This document shows positions 50,390 through 59,696 of a DNA stretch of 64,000 nt, in pieces. A program made the translations under genes and the position numbers. The stretch comes from Thermopolyspora flexuosa (GTDB lineage Bacteria; Actinomycetota; Actinomycetes; Streptosporangiales; Streptosporangiaceae): NCBI RefSeq assembly GCF_006716785.1, contig NZ_VFPQ01000001.1, positions 1,736,001-1,800,000 of the forward strand, in the 5' to 3' direction. The notes beneath the pieces are model-generated. The model had not been told where the DNA came from and did no database searches. It worked only from the letters and a program-made list of their open reading frames with translations. Each line of letters begins with the position of its first letter. The stretch's first letter is position 1.

Positions 50390-51085
50390 CTAGCCCAGCG
50401 TCACGTTGAACAGGGTGCCGATCGTGTAGGTCACCCCCGCGGCCGCCCCGCCGAGCAGCAGCTGGCGCAGCCCGCCGTACCACCAGGGGCGCGCGGTGAG
50501 CTTGGCGACGACGGCGCCGGTGGTGAACAGCGCCAGCACGGTGAGCAGTACGGCCAGCCCGAGCGACGGCAGGCCGACCAGGAACGGCACCAGCGGCACC
50601 AGGGCGCCGAGGGAGAACGAGACGAAGGAGGAGATCGCCGCGGTCCACGGGGAGGGCAGGTCGTCGGGGTCGATGCCGAGCTCCTCCCGGGTGTGGATGC
50701 GCCAGGCCACCTCCTTGTCGCGGTGGAGCTGGCGGGCGACCTCGCGGGCGAGGCCGGGCTCCACGCCGCGGGACTCGTAGAGCAGGGCGAGCTCCCGCTC
50801 CTCCGCCTCGGCGTTCCGGTGGATCTCCCGCCGCTCGATCTCCATCTCGGCCAGGGAGAGCTCGCTCTGCGACCGCACCGAGGTGTACTCACCGGTCGCC
50901 ATGGAGAACGCGCCCGCGGCGAGCCCGGCGAGGCCGGTGATCGCGACGGTGGACGCGCTCGCGCCGCCGCCGACCACGCCCGCGATCAGCGCGGCGTTCG
51001 ACACCAGCCCGTCCATCACCCCGAACACGGCAGGCCGCAGCCAGCCGCCGGTGATGTCCCGATGGTGTGCTTCGGCAACGGACAT
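50390..51085 (-). CDS. VIT1/CCC1-family iron/manganese transporter
   Basis: 231 aa from ATG 51085. N-terminal WLRPAVFGVMDGLVSNAALIAGVVGG and SMATGEYTSVRSQSEL are typical VIT1/CCC1 signatures; a cytoplasmic Glu-rich metal-binding region (LAEMEIERREI...EAEERELALLYESRG) follows, then three C-terminal helices. Family members move Fe2+ or Mn2+ out of the cytosol (into vacuoles in eukaryotes). Two IdeR/DtxR-type boxes just upstream suggest iron control, compatible with iron detoxification. Confidence 0.93.
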   Translation of the reverse strand: MSVAEAHHRDITGGWLRPAVFGVMDGLVSNAALIAGVVGGGASASTVAITGLAGLAAGAFSMATGEYTSVRSQSELSLAEMEIERREIHRNAEAEERELALLYESRGVEPGLAREVARQLHRDKEVAWRIHTREELGIDPDDLPSPWTAAISSFVSFSLGALVPLVPFLVGLPSLGLAVLLTVLALFTTGAVVAKLTARPWWYGGLRQLLLGGAAAGVTYTIGTLFNVTLG

Positions 51086-51154
51086 GAAAAAGCTCCCCTC
51101 GCGTCAAAAACACGGCAATTCAATAATAAATGACGCAGGCAAGACTTATTTCGG

Positions 51155-51173
51155 TCAGGCAAGGCGAACCTAA
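51155..51173. promoter_or_regulatory. IdeR/DtxR-type iron box 1
   Basis: TCAGGCAAGGCGAACCTAA versus the consensus TTAGGTTAGGCTAACCTAA: 15 of 19 positions agree. It lies about 70 nt upstream of the VIT start. Confidence 0.65.
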
Positions 51174-51174
51174 A

Positions 51175-51193
51175 TTCGGTAAGCCTGGCCTTA
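51175..51193. promoter_or_regulatory. IdeR/DtxR-type iron box 2
   Basis: The reverse complement TAAGGCCAGGCTTACCGAA matches the consensus at 14 of 19 positions. Its centre is 20 bp from that of box 1, about two helical turns, so two dimers would bind the same DNA face. Confidence 0.6.
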
Positions 51194-51272
51194 GTCCGTC
51201 GCCATGGTTTCGCCGCGCCTTCCCGCGCGCTTTCCCCGGGCGTTTCCGGCGGGCCCTCCGGCCCCTCACCGG

Positions 51273-52628
51273 TCACGTTTTCGCATGCCGGGCGCCCGCG
51301 AGGATCGTGCCGTACTGGATCGCCACCAGGTCGCGCAGCGGAATCGGCTCCGGCGTGGTGTCCGCGGTGGCCGCGGCCGCCCAGGCCGTGTAGATCTCCT
51401 CGAGCACGCGGTGCCGGGCCCGGATCGTGGGCGTGCCGTTGCCGATCCCGATCTCGGCCTCCAGGGCGCGCAGCAGCATCCCGGTGTAGCGCAGCCGGTA
51501 GGTGTGCACGAGGTCCCGGCTCGACCGCACCTCCGCCACCGTCGCCTCCCGGTCGTTGCCCGGCTCGCGGGCCCGGATGCGCTCCGACTCGGCCACGTCG
51601 GCGACGAGCGGCACGAAGAACCGCGACGCCCGCAGGAACGGGGAGTTCGACACCACCTCGCCGAGCACCGCGTCGAGGGTGCACCGCAGCACCGCCGCCA
51701 GCTCGGCGAGGTCCGCCGCCGTGTCGCGCACCACCCGCGCGTACGGCACGCCCGCCGGCGAGTGGTCGCCCGCGGCGTCGTCGCGCCAGTAGGGCAGCTC
51801 CACGATCGTGACGAACGTGCCGTGCCGTTCCGCGTACTCGGTGCTCGAGGCCCCGGCGATCTGGCCGTCGAACTTCTGCCCGATGCTCTCCAGGTAGTCG
51901 TACAGGGCGCGGGCGTTGAGCATGAGGTAGATCGCGTCGTCGAGCCGCCGCACCGAGGGGTGCTCCGGCTCGCCCAGGTGCAGCGGCAGGCCGTACCGGA
52001 GGGGAAGCGCCTTCAGCGCCGGGTGCAGGGCGGGTTCGGGCCGGCTGACGTAGTAGAAGACCCCGCCGCGCTCGGAGTTGTGCAGCGAGGTCATGAACGT
52101 GGGCCGGACGTCGTCGATCAGCCGCATCCAGGCGAGCGTCTCCGGGAGCACCCGGTCGAAGTACGCGTCCTTGTAGGCGAGCGGGAACGTCCACTCCACC
52201 TGCTCGTCCCCGGCGGGCCGGTAGAAGTTGCGGCCGTAGCGGCAGGGGGTGAACTCACCGGTGAACCAGGCCTCGTTGAGCCGCGTGCCGTCCGGGTCGA
52301 TGCAGCCGACGATGTGCCAGGTGTAGCCGACCGAGCGGCGCAGCGCCGCGTCCTCGCACATGCGCCGGGCGAGGTGCATCGCGGTGAGCCCGCCGATCGG
52401 CTCGTTGGGGTGGGGCATGCCGACGACGACGCCCTGGGCGGGACCGTCCCCGACGGTGAGACATAACAGCGGCTCGCCGAGCCGGGAGGTGCCGATCCGC
52501 CGGAGCACCGCCACCGACGGATGCCGCTCGGCGAGCCGGGCGAGTTCCCCCACCACCTCGTCGACTCCCGCGAAGCGGTCGAAGTCCGGAACCGTCTCGA
52601 GCTCGTGTGTGAGGTCCTCGTTCAGCAC
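51273..52628 (-). CDS. M14-family zinc carboxypeptidase-like protein
   Basis: 451 aa from GTG 52628, with GGGAGG about 9 nt upstream. HPNEP (H-x-x-E zinc motif) in GMPHPNEPIGGLTAMHL, then the arginine-rich substrate loop GRNFYRP and a third ligand His in FMTSLHNSERGG; a late Glu in VTIVELPYW is the likely catalytic base. No signal peptide, so a cytoplasmic enzyme that trims peptides or amino-acid conjugates. The Arg-rich upstream ORF extension is not part of the gene. Confidence 0.88.
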   Translation of the reverse strand: MLNEDLTHELETVPDFDRFAGVDEVVGELARLAERHPSVAVLRRIGTSRLGEPLLCLTVGDGPAQGVVVGMPHPNEPIGGLTAMHLARRMCEDAALRRSVGYTWHIVGCIDPDGTRLNEAWFTGEFTPCRYGRNFYRPAGDEQVEWTFPLAYKDAYFDRVLPETLAWMRLIDDVRPTFMTSLHNSERGGVFYYVSRPEPALHPALKALPLRYGLPLHLGEPEHPSVRRLDDAIYLMLNARALYDYLESIGQKFDGQIAGASSTEYAERHGTFVTIVELPYWRDDAAGDHSPAGVPYARVVRDTAADLAELAAVLRCTLDAVLGEVVSNSPFLRASRFFVPLVADVAESERIRAREPGNDREATVAEVRSSRDLVHTYRLRYTGMLLRALEAEIGIGNGTPTIRARHRVLEEIYTAWAAAATADTTPEPIPLRDLVAIQYGTILAGARHAKT

Positions 52629-52921
52629 GTCGCTGTCCTCCCGGGGGCGGGCCTGCGTTGCATCACGGTCGCCGTTGTTCCCTGCAGAGCGGGTGATGCG
52701 GCGCTTGCCCACGCCATCGTCACCACGTTTGCGGCTCCCTATCAATGTCGAAGCAGGCCGATCGCGGCATCGCCCGCGACGGGATCGGCGCCGGCGGGTA
52801 CGGCACGGCCCCGCGGTACGGCCCGCGCCGTGCCGGAGGCGCACCGGTTGACGTGCGGCTTTCTGGGTTTGGGCAGGTCTATCCGCCCGGATCCGGGTAG
52901 TGACGAATCGAGGTGTGTGCC

Positions 52922-53512
52922 ATGTGGAACAGTCCGCCCACCCGCCTGGCCCGCTGGCTGGGCCTCGACCGCAACCCGCTCCGCCGTACCTCGGACCGGG
53001 TGGAGTGCGCGCTGCGGTTGTTCGCGCTGCTCGCCGTCGCGGTCGCCGTCGTGATCGGCATCGGCATGGGCACCCGCGCGTACGACGAGGGGGTGCGCGC
53101 CGAGCGGGAACAGAAGGCGAGCCGGCAGCAAACGCAGGCCGTGCTCGTCCAGGACCTCACCCATCCCGGGGTGACGCCCGCCGGCGGGGTCATCCCCGGA
53201 CGCGCCCGGGCGCAGTGGACCGCGCCCGACGGCACCGTGCGCCGCGGCCTCGTCGAGGTCGATCCCGGGCGGCGCGTCGGCGACACCGTGCTCATCTGGG
53301 TCGACCGGGACGGCGTGCAGACCCGGCCGCCCCAGGACCGCGGCGCCACCGTGGCCGCGGCGATCAGCGCCGGCGCCGCCCCGCCGTTCGCCGCGCTCGC
53401 CGCCTCGACGCTGCTGCTCGTCACCACGCGGCTGATCAACCAGCGGCGGGCCGCCCGCCAGTGGGAGGCGGAGTGGCGGATCGTCGAGCCGTCCTGGCGG
53501 CACCACATCTGA
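52922..53512 (+). CDS. Rv1733c-like membrane protein
   Basis: 196 aa from ATG 52922 with GAGGTG about 8 nt upstream. Layout as in mycobacterial Rv1733c: LARWLGLDRNPLRRTSDRVE, a transmembrane helix (about 38-58), an extracellular middle domain with ARAQWTAPDGTVRRGLVEVDPGRRVGDTVLIWVDRDG, a second helix (about 150-170) and a short tail ending EWRIVEPSWR. Function unknown. Confidence 0.85.
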   Translation: MWNSPPTRLARWLGLDRNPLRRTSDRVECALRLFALLAVAVAVVIGIGMGTRAYDEGVRAEREQKASRQQTQAVLVQDLTHPGVTPAGGVIPGRARAQWTAPDGTVRRGLVEVDPGRRVGDTVLIWVDRDGVQTRPPQDRGATVAAAISAGAAPPFAALAASTLLLVTTRLINQRRAARQWEAEWRIVEPSWRHHI

Positions 53513-53739
53513 CCCGGCATCCGGCCCGGCCGCATCCGGCCGTGCCGTGGCGTCCGGACGGCGGGTGAGCCGGGCCTGCCGTTTGCGGGCTCCGGCCGCG
53601 AAAGCCCGTGCCGGCGCCCCGCCGGGGCTGGCCGTACCAGGGCGGACGGTACGGCACGACGGGCCGCGCCCCGGGTAAAGCCGACCAAATCGGCGAGCCG
53701 TACGGGCCCCATCCGCCGCTTCGTCCTGGCATTCGTTGG

Positions 53740-53766
53740 GCCGCATGATTTGCGGCTTTTTTGTTT
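53740..53766 (+). terminator. Intrinsic terminator upstream of the XRE gene
   Basis: GCCGCA (53740-53745), loop TGATT, TGCGGC (53751-53756), then TTTTTTGTTTT. Rho-independent form; it probably ends the Rv1733c-like transcript. Confidence 0.65.
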
Positions 53767-53845
53767 TGTCGGAAATGCTCGGATGGGGAGCCTCGGCTCT
53801 GCCGCTGAGCTGGAAGGTTGCGTGTTCACGGAAATTCTCGGTCAC

Positions 53846-53871
53846 GCAGCGTAAAAGAACTGCTACGCTGC
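53846..53871. promoter_or_regulatory. Inverted repeat upstream of the XRE regulator
   Basis: GCAGCGTA (53846-53853) and TACGCTGC (53864-53871), a perfect 8-bp inverted repeat with a 10-nt spacer, about 100 nt upstream of the gene. A possible autoregulatory operator. Confidence 0.5.
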
Positions 53872-53973
53872 ACGTCGTGCGGGTGCAGCGACGAACCCGC
53901 AACGCTGAATTGTCATCGGTCGAGCATGCCCGGAAATATCCCCGGCCCCCCGACATGCGCGAAAGGGATGCGA

Positions 53974-54825
53974 ATGGGCGATAACGGTCACAGCCCCACG
54001 ATGTGCCTCCGTCGCCTGGGGCACGAGATGCGCCGGCTCCGCGAGGCGGCGGGAAAGAGCATCCACGAGACCTCCGCCGAGCTCGAGTGGTCCACCTCGA
54101 AGATCTCCCGCCTCGAGAACGGCCTGACCAAACGCCCGGACGTGCAGAACATCCGCGTGCTGTGCGCCGCCTACGGCGTGACCGACGAGCAGGTGATCGA
54201 GAGGCTCGTCACCCTCGCCCGCGAGGCCCGCCGCCCCGGCTGGTGGACCAAGTACCCGGACGTCTTCCGCTCCTCCTTCGTGGGCCTGGAGGCCGAGGCG
54301 TCCGCGATCACCACGTTCGAGCTCGCCCTCATCCCGGGCCTGCTGCAGACGGCGGACTACATGCGCGCGATCATGCGGGGAGCCCGGATCGAGGATCCCG
54401 CGGAAATCGAGCGGCGGATCGAGGCCCGCCTGGAGCGCCAGCGCATCCTCACCCGCGCCAACCCGCCCCGCTACTGGGCGATCATCGACGAGGCGGCCCT
54501 GATCCGGCCCCTGGGCGACCGGGAGGCGCACCGCCGCCAGCTGCGCAGGCTGGCCGAGACCGGGCCGATGGAGCACGTCACGGTGCAGGTGCTGCCGCTG
54601 TCCGCGGGCCCCCACCCCGGCCTGAGCGGCTCGTTCGTGATCCTCGACTTCCCCGAGGAGTGCGACCGCAGCGTCGTCTACCAGGAGACGGCCACCGCGT
54701 CCCACCTGCTGGAGGAGCAGGAGGACATCGACCGCTACACCGCCCTCTTCCGGCGGCTGTGCGACTCGGCGCTGCCCGCCGAGGACTCGATCGCCTACCT
54801 CTCCGCCCTCGCCGACCGGCTGTGA
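53974..54825 (+). CDS. XRE-family regulator with DUF5753
   Basis: 283 aa from ATG 53974 with AAAGGG nearby. N-terminal helix-turn-helix (RRLREAAGKSIHETSAELEWSTSKISRLENG, about 15-45), then a DUF5753 domain with FRSSFVGLEAEASAITTFELALIPGLLQTADYMRAIM and HVTVQVLPLSAGPHPGLSGSFVILDFP. This class of Streptomyces/actinomycete regulators is often followed by a DUF397 gene; none follows here. Usually involved in development or silencing control, target unknown. Confidence 0.93.
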   Translation: MGDNGHSPTMCLRRLGHEMRRLREAAGKSIHETSAELEWSTSKISRLENGLTKRPDVQNIRVLCAAYGVTDEQVIERLVTLAREARRPGWWTKYPDVFRSSFVGLEAEASAITTFELALIPGLLQTADYMRAIMRGARIEDPAEIERRIEARLERQRILTRANPPRYWAIIDEAALIRPLGDREAHRRQLRRLAETGPMEHVTVQVLPLSAGPHPGLSGSFVILDFPEECDRSVVYQETATASHLLEEQEDIDRYTALFRRLCDSALPAEDSIAYLSALADRL

Positions 54826-55010
54826 GGCGGCACGGCGCCGCGCTCCGCACGATGGCGGCCGGCGACGACAGCCGCGGGGAGGTGCGCCCGCACCCCGGCG
54901 GAACCGCCGCCCGCTGCGCCAAGCGCCCGACGGCCCTCGGCCGCCGTTCGACCCGGCCGAGTGCGGGGTTCCTCGCCCGCGTCCGGTACGGCGCCGCCGC
55001 GCCCGCCGGG

Positions 55011-56468
55011 CTAGGCCGGGTCGCCCCGCCAGGTGAAGCCGTACGACTCGCCGTCGAGCCAGTGCACGCCGAAGACCTGGTCGATCACGTCGTCGAGGTC
55101 CTCGCCCGGGGCGCGCAGGTGACGGGCCCGGGTGACCGCGGCGGTGCGCTCGAGGCGGGCCGTGATCACCGTCTCCGGGGTCTCGGCGAGGGCGAGGCAG
55201 GCCACGCCCCAGACGTGCTTGTTGGAGTCGGCGACGAGCGTGCGCAGCGTGTCCGGGGCGACCGCCCAGCCCGGCGGGCAGCTGAGCCGGAACATCGCCG
55301 GGGCGCTGTCGGGCGGGACCGACTCGGCGAGCCGTACCCGGGGCTCGTGCTCGTAGGTGTACCGGACGAGCCGCAGGTCGAGCCAGGGGTCGTCGAGCGG
55401 GGACCGGCGGCCGCCGGGCAGCGCGGACCAGGGGCCGACGAGGGTGACCGTGACGTCCGGGAGCGTGCTCGCCAGCACCGCGTCCGCGGTGGCCCGGACG
55501 TGCTCGTACGGCGCGTCGCCCACCTCGACCACGACCTCGACGCACGGCACGAGCCAGTGGCGGCGCGGGTGCTTGCGCAGCCAGCGCAGCGCGGGCACCC
55601 GCTCGGCGAGCAGCGGCCAGTTGTGCCGCTTCGCCTCGGCGCCGCGGTGGGCCATGGTGTGCGCCCCGACGTGCCAGGCCTGGGCGGCGACATCGCGCAG
55701 GAACACCGCGCCCTGCTGGGCGAGCCGGTAGCCGAACTCGGTGTCCTCACCGAGCGGCAGCGCCGGGTCCATGCCGCCCGCGGCGCGGTACAGCCAGGCG
55801 GGCACCGAGGCGCTCGCCCCGACGTGGACCTTGAACGCCTCGATCGGCGCGTCCCGCAGGTCCCGGGTCTTGGCGGCCTGCTCCTCGATCCAGGCGTGCG
55901 GCCGGGAGGCGGCCCAGTCGAACAGCGACGCCGCCCGGTCGCCCGCGACCGCCGCGTGCACCTCGGCGGGGGCCGGCAGGTCCTCCTCGGTGAACCGCAG
56001 CGTCCCGGTCACCACCAGGTAGTCGGCGAGGTGGTGCCAGCGCATCAGCGCCTCCACGTGCCGCCGGTACGGGATGACGTCCGAGTCGAGGCGGTGCACG
56101 ATCTCGCCCTCGGCGACCCGCACCGCGGAGTTGCACGCCCAGGCCGCGCCCCAGCCGTCCGGGTCGCAGCGCACGATCCGGGTGCGCTCCGGCGCGATCT
56201 CGGGGATCCGCAGCGGCGGCTCGCTGCCGTCGTCCGCGACGATCACCTCCAGCAGGTGGGCGGGGTAGCTCTGCGCGGCGAGCGCGGCGAGGGTGAGGTC
56301 GAGGGTGCGCTGGCTGCGGTGGGCCGGGATGACCACGCTCACCGACAGGCGCGGGGTCCACGCGCCGAGCGGCGGCGGGGTGAGCACGGCGTGGTCGTTG
56401 CCCCGGATGCGCGGCATGCGCCCGGGCGAGGTGACGGTGGCGGTGCTGCTCGGGGTTTCTGTCGTCAT
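55011..56468 (-). CDS. Glycosyltransferase family 2
   Basis: 485 aa from ATG 56468. GT-A fold: SVSVVIPAHRSQRTLDLTLAAL (about 40-60), ADDGSEPPL, and the DxD-type motif in HRLDSDVIPYRRH; MDPALPLGEDTEFGYRLAQQG carries the catalytic-base-like ED. The C-terminal about 190 residues are an additional domain. Last of a three-gene operon with the 673-aa glycosyltransferase and the coiled-coil membrane protein. The acceptor is unknown but likely a cell-surface polymer. Confidence 0.88.
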   Translation of the reverse strand: MTTETPSSTATVTSPGRMPRIRGNDHAVLTPPPLGAWTPRLSVSVVIPAHRSQRTLDLTLAALAAQSYPAHLLEVIVADDGSEPPLRIPEIAPERTRIVRCDPDGWGAAWACNSAVRVAEGEIVHRLDSDVIPYRRHVEALMRWHHLADYLVVTGTLRFTEEDLPAPAEVHAAVAGDRAASLFDWAASRPHAWIEEQAAKTRDLRDAPIEAFKVHVGASASVPAWLYRAAGGMDPALPLGEDTEFGYRLAQQGAVFLRDVAAQAWHVGAHTMAHRGAEAKRHNWPLLAERVPALRWLRKHPRRHWLVPCVEVVVEVGDAPYEHVRATADAVLASTLPDVTVTLVGPWSALPGGRRSPLDDPWLDLRLVRYTYEHEPRVRLAESVPPDSAPAMFRLSCPPGWAVAPDTLRTLVADSNKHVWGVACLALAETPETVITARLERTAAVTRARHLRAPGEDLDDVIDQVFGVHWLDGESYGFTWRGDPA

Positions 56469-56655
56469 CGTTGCGGATTGCGGCGACGGAGGGTCTCGGC
56501 TGGTGCGGGACACGGCACGGGCGGCCCGGTACGGCGGGCCCGCCGGGCCGCGGGCGGGCAGCGTGCCGCCCCGCGGCGCCCGGCGGCCGGAACGCCGGGG
56601 TGCCGCGGCGGTGGGCCGCCCGCTCCCGGACCGGCGGGCGGGGCCGCGGGATCCG

Positions 56656-58677
56656 TCACAGCTCCATGAGCGGGTTGGCGTACCAGCCGCGCCACTGGCG
56701 GCGGTTGCGCCGGCCGAGGAAGTAGCCGATCGGCTCCCGCCAGGTGTGCCCCTGGGCGGCGCGGCGGCGCAGGATGTAGTTGAGCCCGTGGATCTGGTAG
56801 ATGCGCCCGCCCGCCGCACGGACCGCCTTGCACAGCTCGCCGTCCACGTGCCGGGGCACCGGCCGGAACCCGCCGACCGTCTCGAACAGGGTGCGGGTCA
56901 TGAACAGGGTGCCGCCCGCCACCGAGTCGCGGAAGCACTCGGTGCGGCGGCCGCGCTGCACCGTGACGTCGATCTGCTCGAGGTGGACGAACTCGGCCGG
57001 GGCGCCGATCAGCTCCGCGCCGGTGTAGACGTGGGCGAGCGCGAGGTCGGCGAGGTGGTCGGGCCCGTACCAGTCGTCGTCGTCCATCTTCGTCACGAAC
57101 GTGCCCGAGGCGCGGGCGAACCCCTCGTTGAGCACCGCGCCGAACGGCAGCGCCGGGTCGGCCTCGAACACGGTGACCGGGAACGGCAGGCCGCGCACCG
57201 CCTCCTCGACCCGGGCGAGCGGCACGCCGTGCAGGCCGAGCACGAGCTCCAGGTCGACGCCGCGCTGCCGGGCCACCTGGCTCACCGCGAACCGCACCAT
57301 GTCGGCCCGCCGGGTGCACAGCACCACCGAGACCTTCGGCGTCTCGTACGGCCCGTGGCCGGGCACCTCGCCCGCGGTGAGCCGGCGCCAGCGGCCCCGG
57401 GTGCCGTGCGCGCGCAGCGCCAGGCGGCGCAGCCGTACGCTGTGCACCTCGCGGTCGAGGTCGTCGGCGAGGTCGGCCTCGGTGACGCCGGAGATCAGGG
57501 CGGTGAGCTCGGCGCCGAGCAGGGGACGCACCCACTCGGGCGGGTCGGGCGCGATGAGCGGCACCCCGGCCGCGGCGAGGGCGGCGAGGACCCGGGCGGC
57601 GGGCACCGGCCCGGTGTGCGACAGCCGCCACCGCACGTGCAGGCCGCGCAGTTTGCGCAGCCGCGCCACGTCCGCGTCGGTGACCGCGCCGGAGGCGGCG
57701 AAGACGGTCAGCACCCGGCCCTCGTACACCGCGGCCCACCGGCCGCCGCGCTGCTCCAGCCGCCCGAACCCGTGCGGCGGCGTCTGCAGGAACCCGCCCG
57801 GGTTGATCGCCCGCTCGTCGACCGGCGGCACCATCGACGGGTCGGCGGGCTCGGCGAGCCGCGGGTAGCCGGGCTCGGTGAACCGCGACCACCCCACCAG
57901 GCCGGGCCGCGCGACGACCGGGGGCTCCTCGTCCCGCCCGTCCGGGCGCTCCTCGCCGTCGTCGCCGGTGCCGCCGCCCGGGTCCGCGCCCGCGACGAGC
58001 ACGACGTCGCAGTCGCCCTTGCCGGGGGTGGCGCCCTTGTCCGGGGTGGGGGTGAGCACGACGTTGGGGTCGCCGGGCCGCCAGTGGGTGACGCCGGTAC
58101 CGGCGAGCGCGGCCCGCGGCTGCGGCATCGTGTCGATGGGGTCGCCGCCGAAGGCGCGGGCCGCGGCGGCGAGCACCTCCCCGGCCGGGAGCGGCTCGGT
58201 GAACTCGGCCTCCATCACCCACGACCGCTTCTCCACCACCCGGATGTGCACGTCGCGCAGGTGCCGCCAGCCGGGGTGCGCCGTCGCGGTCGGCAGCGGC
58301 GCGGGCCACAGGTACGGCAGGGCGCCGACGGCGATCGTGATGTTCGCGGCCGGGGGCAGCAGCGCCCGCACCGCCACCGCCCGGCGCAGGTCGGTCATGG
58401 TGCCCGCGATCAGCACCAGGTGCCCCACCGGCTCGGTGGCGAGCGGGCGGCCCACCTCGACCTCGTCGAGGTCCGCCACCGCCTTCGTCACCGTCTCCGG
58501 CACGCCGTCCGGCACGGCCTGGGCCCCGGAGGGGGCGGACCGGCCGTTCCCGGCCGCGCCCAGCAGCCGCTCCAGCTCCGCGTCGTCGACGCCGATGCGG
58601 ACCACGAGCACGTCGTCGCGTCGGCCCACCTCCCGCAGCACCGGCGGCAGGGGAGCGCGGGCGAGCGCACCGATCAT
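56656..58677 (-). CDS. Large glycosyltransferase with extra N-terminal domain
   Basis: 673 aa from ATG 58677, whose ATGA overlaps the stop of the coiled-coil gene. The C-terminal part (about 400-673) is a GT2 domain: PKVSVVLCTRRADMVRFAV, FEADPALPFGAVLNEGFARA, the metal site TKMDDDDWYGPDH, and FVHLEQIDVTVQ. The first about 390 residues lack recognisable catalytic motifs, though they contain Rossmann-like strands, Gly/Pro-rich spacers and a segment FTEPGYPRLAEPADPSMVPPVDERAINP of the kind seen in secreted-glycan synthases. Possibly an acceptor-recognition or degenerate transferase domain (inference). Confidence 0.83.
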   Translation of the reverse strand: MIGALARAPLPPVLREVGRRDDVLVVRIGVDDAELERLLGAAGNGRSAPSGAQAVPDGVPETVTKAVADLDEVEVGRPLATEPVGHLVLIAGTMTDLRRAVAVRALLPPAANITIAVGALPYLWPAPLPTATAHPGWRHLRDVHIRVVEKRSWVMEAEFTEPLPAGEVLAAAARAFGGDPIDTMPQPRAALAGTGVTHWRPGDPNVVLTPTPDKGATPGKGDCDVVLVAGADPGGGTGDDGEERPDGRDEEPPVVARPGLVGWSRFTEPGYPRLAEPADPSMVPPVDERAINPGGFLQTPPHGFGRLEQRGGRWAAVYEGRVLTVFAASGAVTDADVARLRKLRGLHVRWRLSHTGPVPAARVLAALAAAGVPLIAPDPPEWVRPLLGAELTALISGVTEADLADDLDREVHSVRLRRLALRAHGTRGRWRRLTAGEVPGHGPYETPKVSVVLCTRRADMVRFAVSQVARQRGVDLELVLGLHGVPLARVEEAVRGLPFPVTVFEADPALPFGAVLNEGFARASGTFVTKMDDDDWYGPDHLADLALAHVYTGAELIGAPAEFVHLEQIDVTVQRGRRTECFRDSVAGGTLFMTRTLFETVGGFRPVPRHVDGELCKAVRAAGGRIYQIHGLNYILRRRAAQGHTWREPIGYFLGRRNRRQWRGWYANPLMEL

Positions 58678-59216
58678 CGGCCGCCTCCGGCCGCCGCGCC
58701 GTCGCCGCCCACCGGGCCGTGCCGTACCGGCTCGGCCTCGGCCGCGGCGGCGCGGGCGTGCTCGGTGACCCGGCGCAGGTCCTCGGCGACCCCGGTGAGC
58801 AGCTCGGTGTAGTGCCTGTGGCGGTAGACCGCCTCGACCCGATCCTCGCCCAGCGTGGCCAGTACGGTCTCCACCCGCTCGGTGAGGTGGTCGGCGGTGT
58901 CCCCGATCCGCGTCACCGCGGCCTCCAGCCGCTGCAGCCGGGGCTCCACGGCGTCGGCGCGGCACGGCGGTACGGGCGCGGGCCGCGCCGCCTCGCGCGC
59001 AAGCCGGTCCGACACGCGTTGCACCTTCGCGTCGAGGCGCCGGATCCACAGGCCGAGCACGAGGATGCCGCCCAGCGATGCGCTGCCCACCGCCAGCACG
59101 ACGGCGATCGCCGGCGTCACGGCCCCGACCAGGGCCGCGGCGACGATCGCGAGCAGCGCGATACCGCAGCAGCCCGCGATGACGATCAACATCTGTCGGG
59201 AGGTTGGCCTACGCAT
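58674..59216 (-). CDS. Membrane protein with cytoplasmic coiled coil
   Basis: 180 aa from ATG 59216 (AAGGTG about 7 nt upstream). Two adjacent hydrophobic helices (about 8-28 and 32-55), then an about 100-residue charged, heptad-like stretch (RLDAKVQRVSDRLAREAA; LEAAVTRIGDTADHLTERVETVLATLG). First gene of the glycosyltransferase operon, likely a scaffold anchoring the enzymes to the membrane (inference). Confidence 0.75.
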   Translation of the reverse strand: MRRPTSRQMLIVIAGCCGIALLAIVAAALVGAVTPAIAVVLAVGSASLGGILVLGLWIRRLDAKVQRVSDRLAREAARPAPVPPCRADAVEPRLQRLEAAVTRIGDTADHLTERVETVLATLGEDRVEAVYRHRHYTELLTGVAEDLRRVTEHARAAAAEAEPVRHGPVGGDGAAAGGGR

Positions 59217-59696
59217 GTCTTGCACCTTACGCAAAGGGCGATATGCGGGTTGAGTGACGTGTGAGACTTTCTACCGGAAATACCTCCAAGATCCCTGAAA
59301 GCTCGATGCGAAATGGCCGGGGTGGCCGGCGGACCGGACCCTGCGGGTTTGCGTCGGCGCCGGTCACGCGGGAATCGCGCACATCTGCCCCGTGGCCGTG
59401 TGATCGCCCTGTGATCGTCCCGTGATGGCGCGATCGCGGCCGCCGACCGCGCCTCGCCGGCGTCGTCACACGGCACCATCGGCGTGCCGTGAAATGTTCC
59501 GCGCGCCGCCCGGCGGCCGTCTCAGGGGCGGCGCGGCACGGAGTACGGACGGCCGGGAATCACGCCCGCCCCGGACAGGGCCGCGGGCCGGTACGGCGAA
59601 GCCGCGCGGGACGCCTCCGGTGCGGCCGCGGGGCGGGGCCCATGGGCGCGAAAGGCCCGGACGCGGGCTGCGGGCGCGTCCGGGCCGGGGAGCGCG
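59217..59696. other. Intergenic region between glgC and the glycosyltransferase operon
   Basis: About 480 bp, both flanking genes on the minus strand. No gene seen. It contains the glycosyltransferase operon promoter region (somewhat AT-richer near 59230-59310). Confidence 0.5.

Noticed and set aside
52629-52844. Extended N-terminus of the M14 carboxypeptidase
   Set aside because: Arg-rich translation without an SD; GTG 52628 has a strong GGGAGG site.
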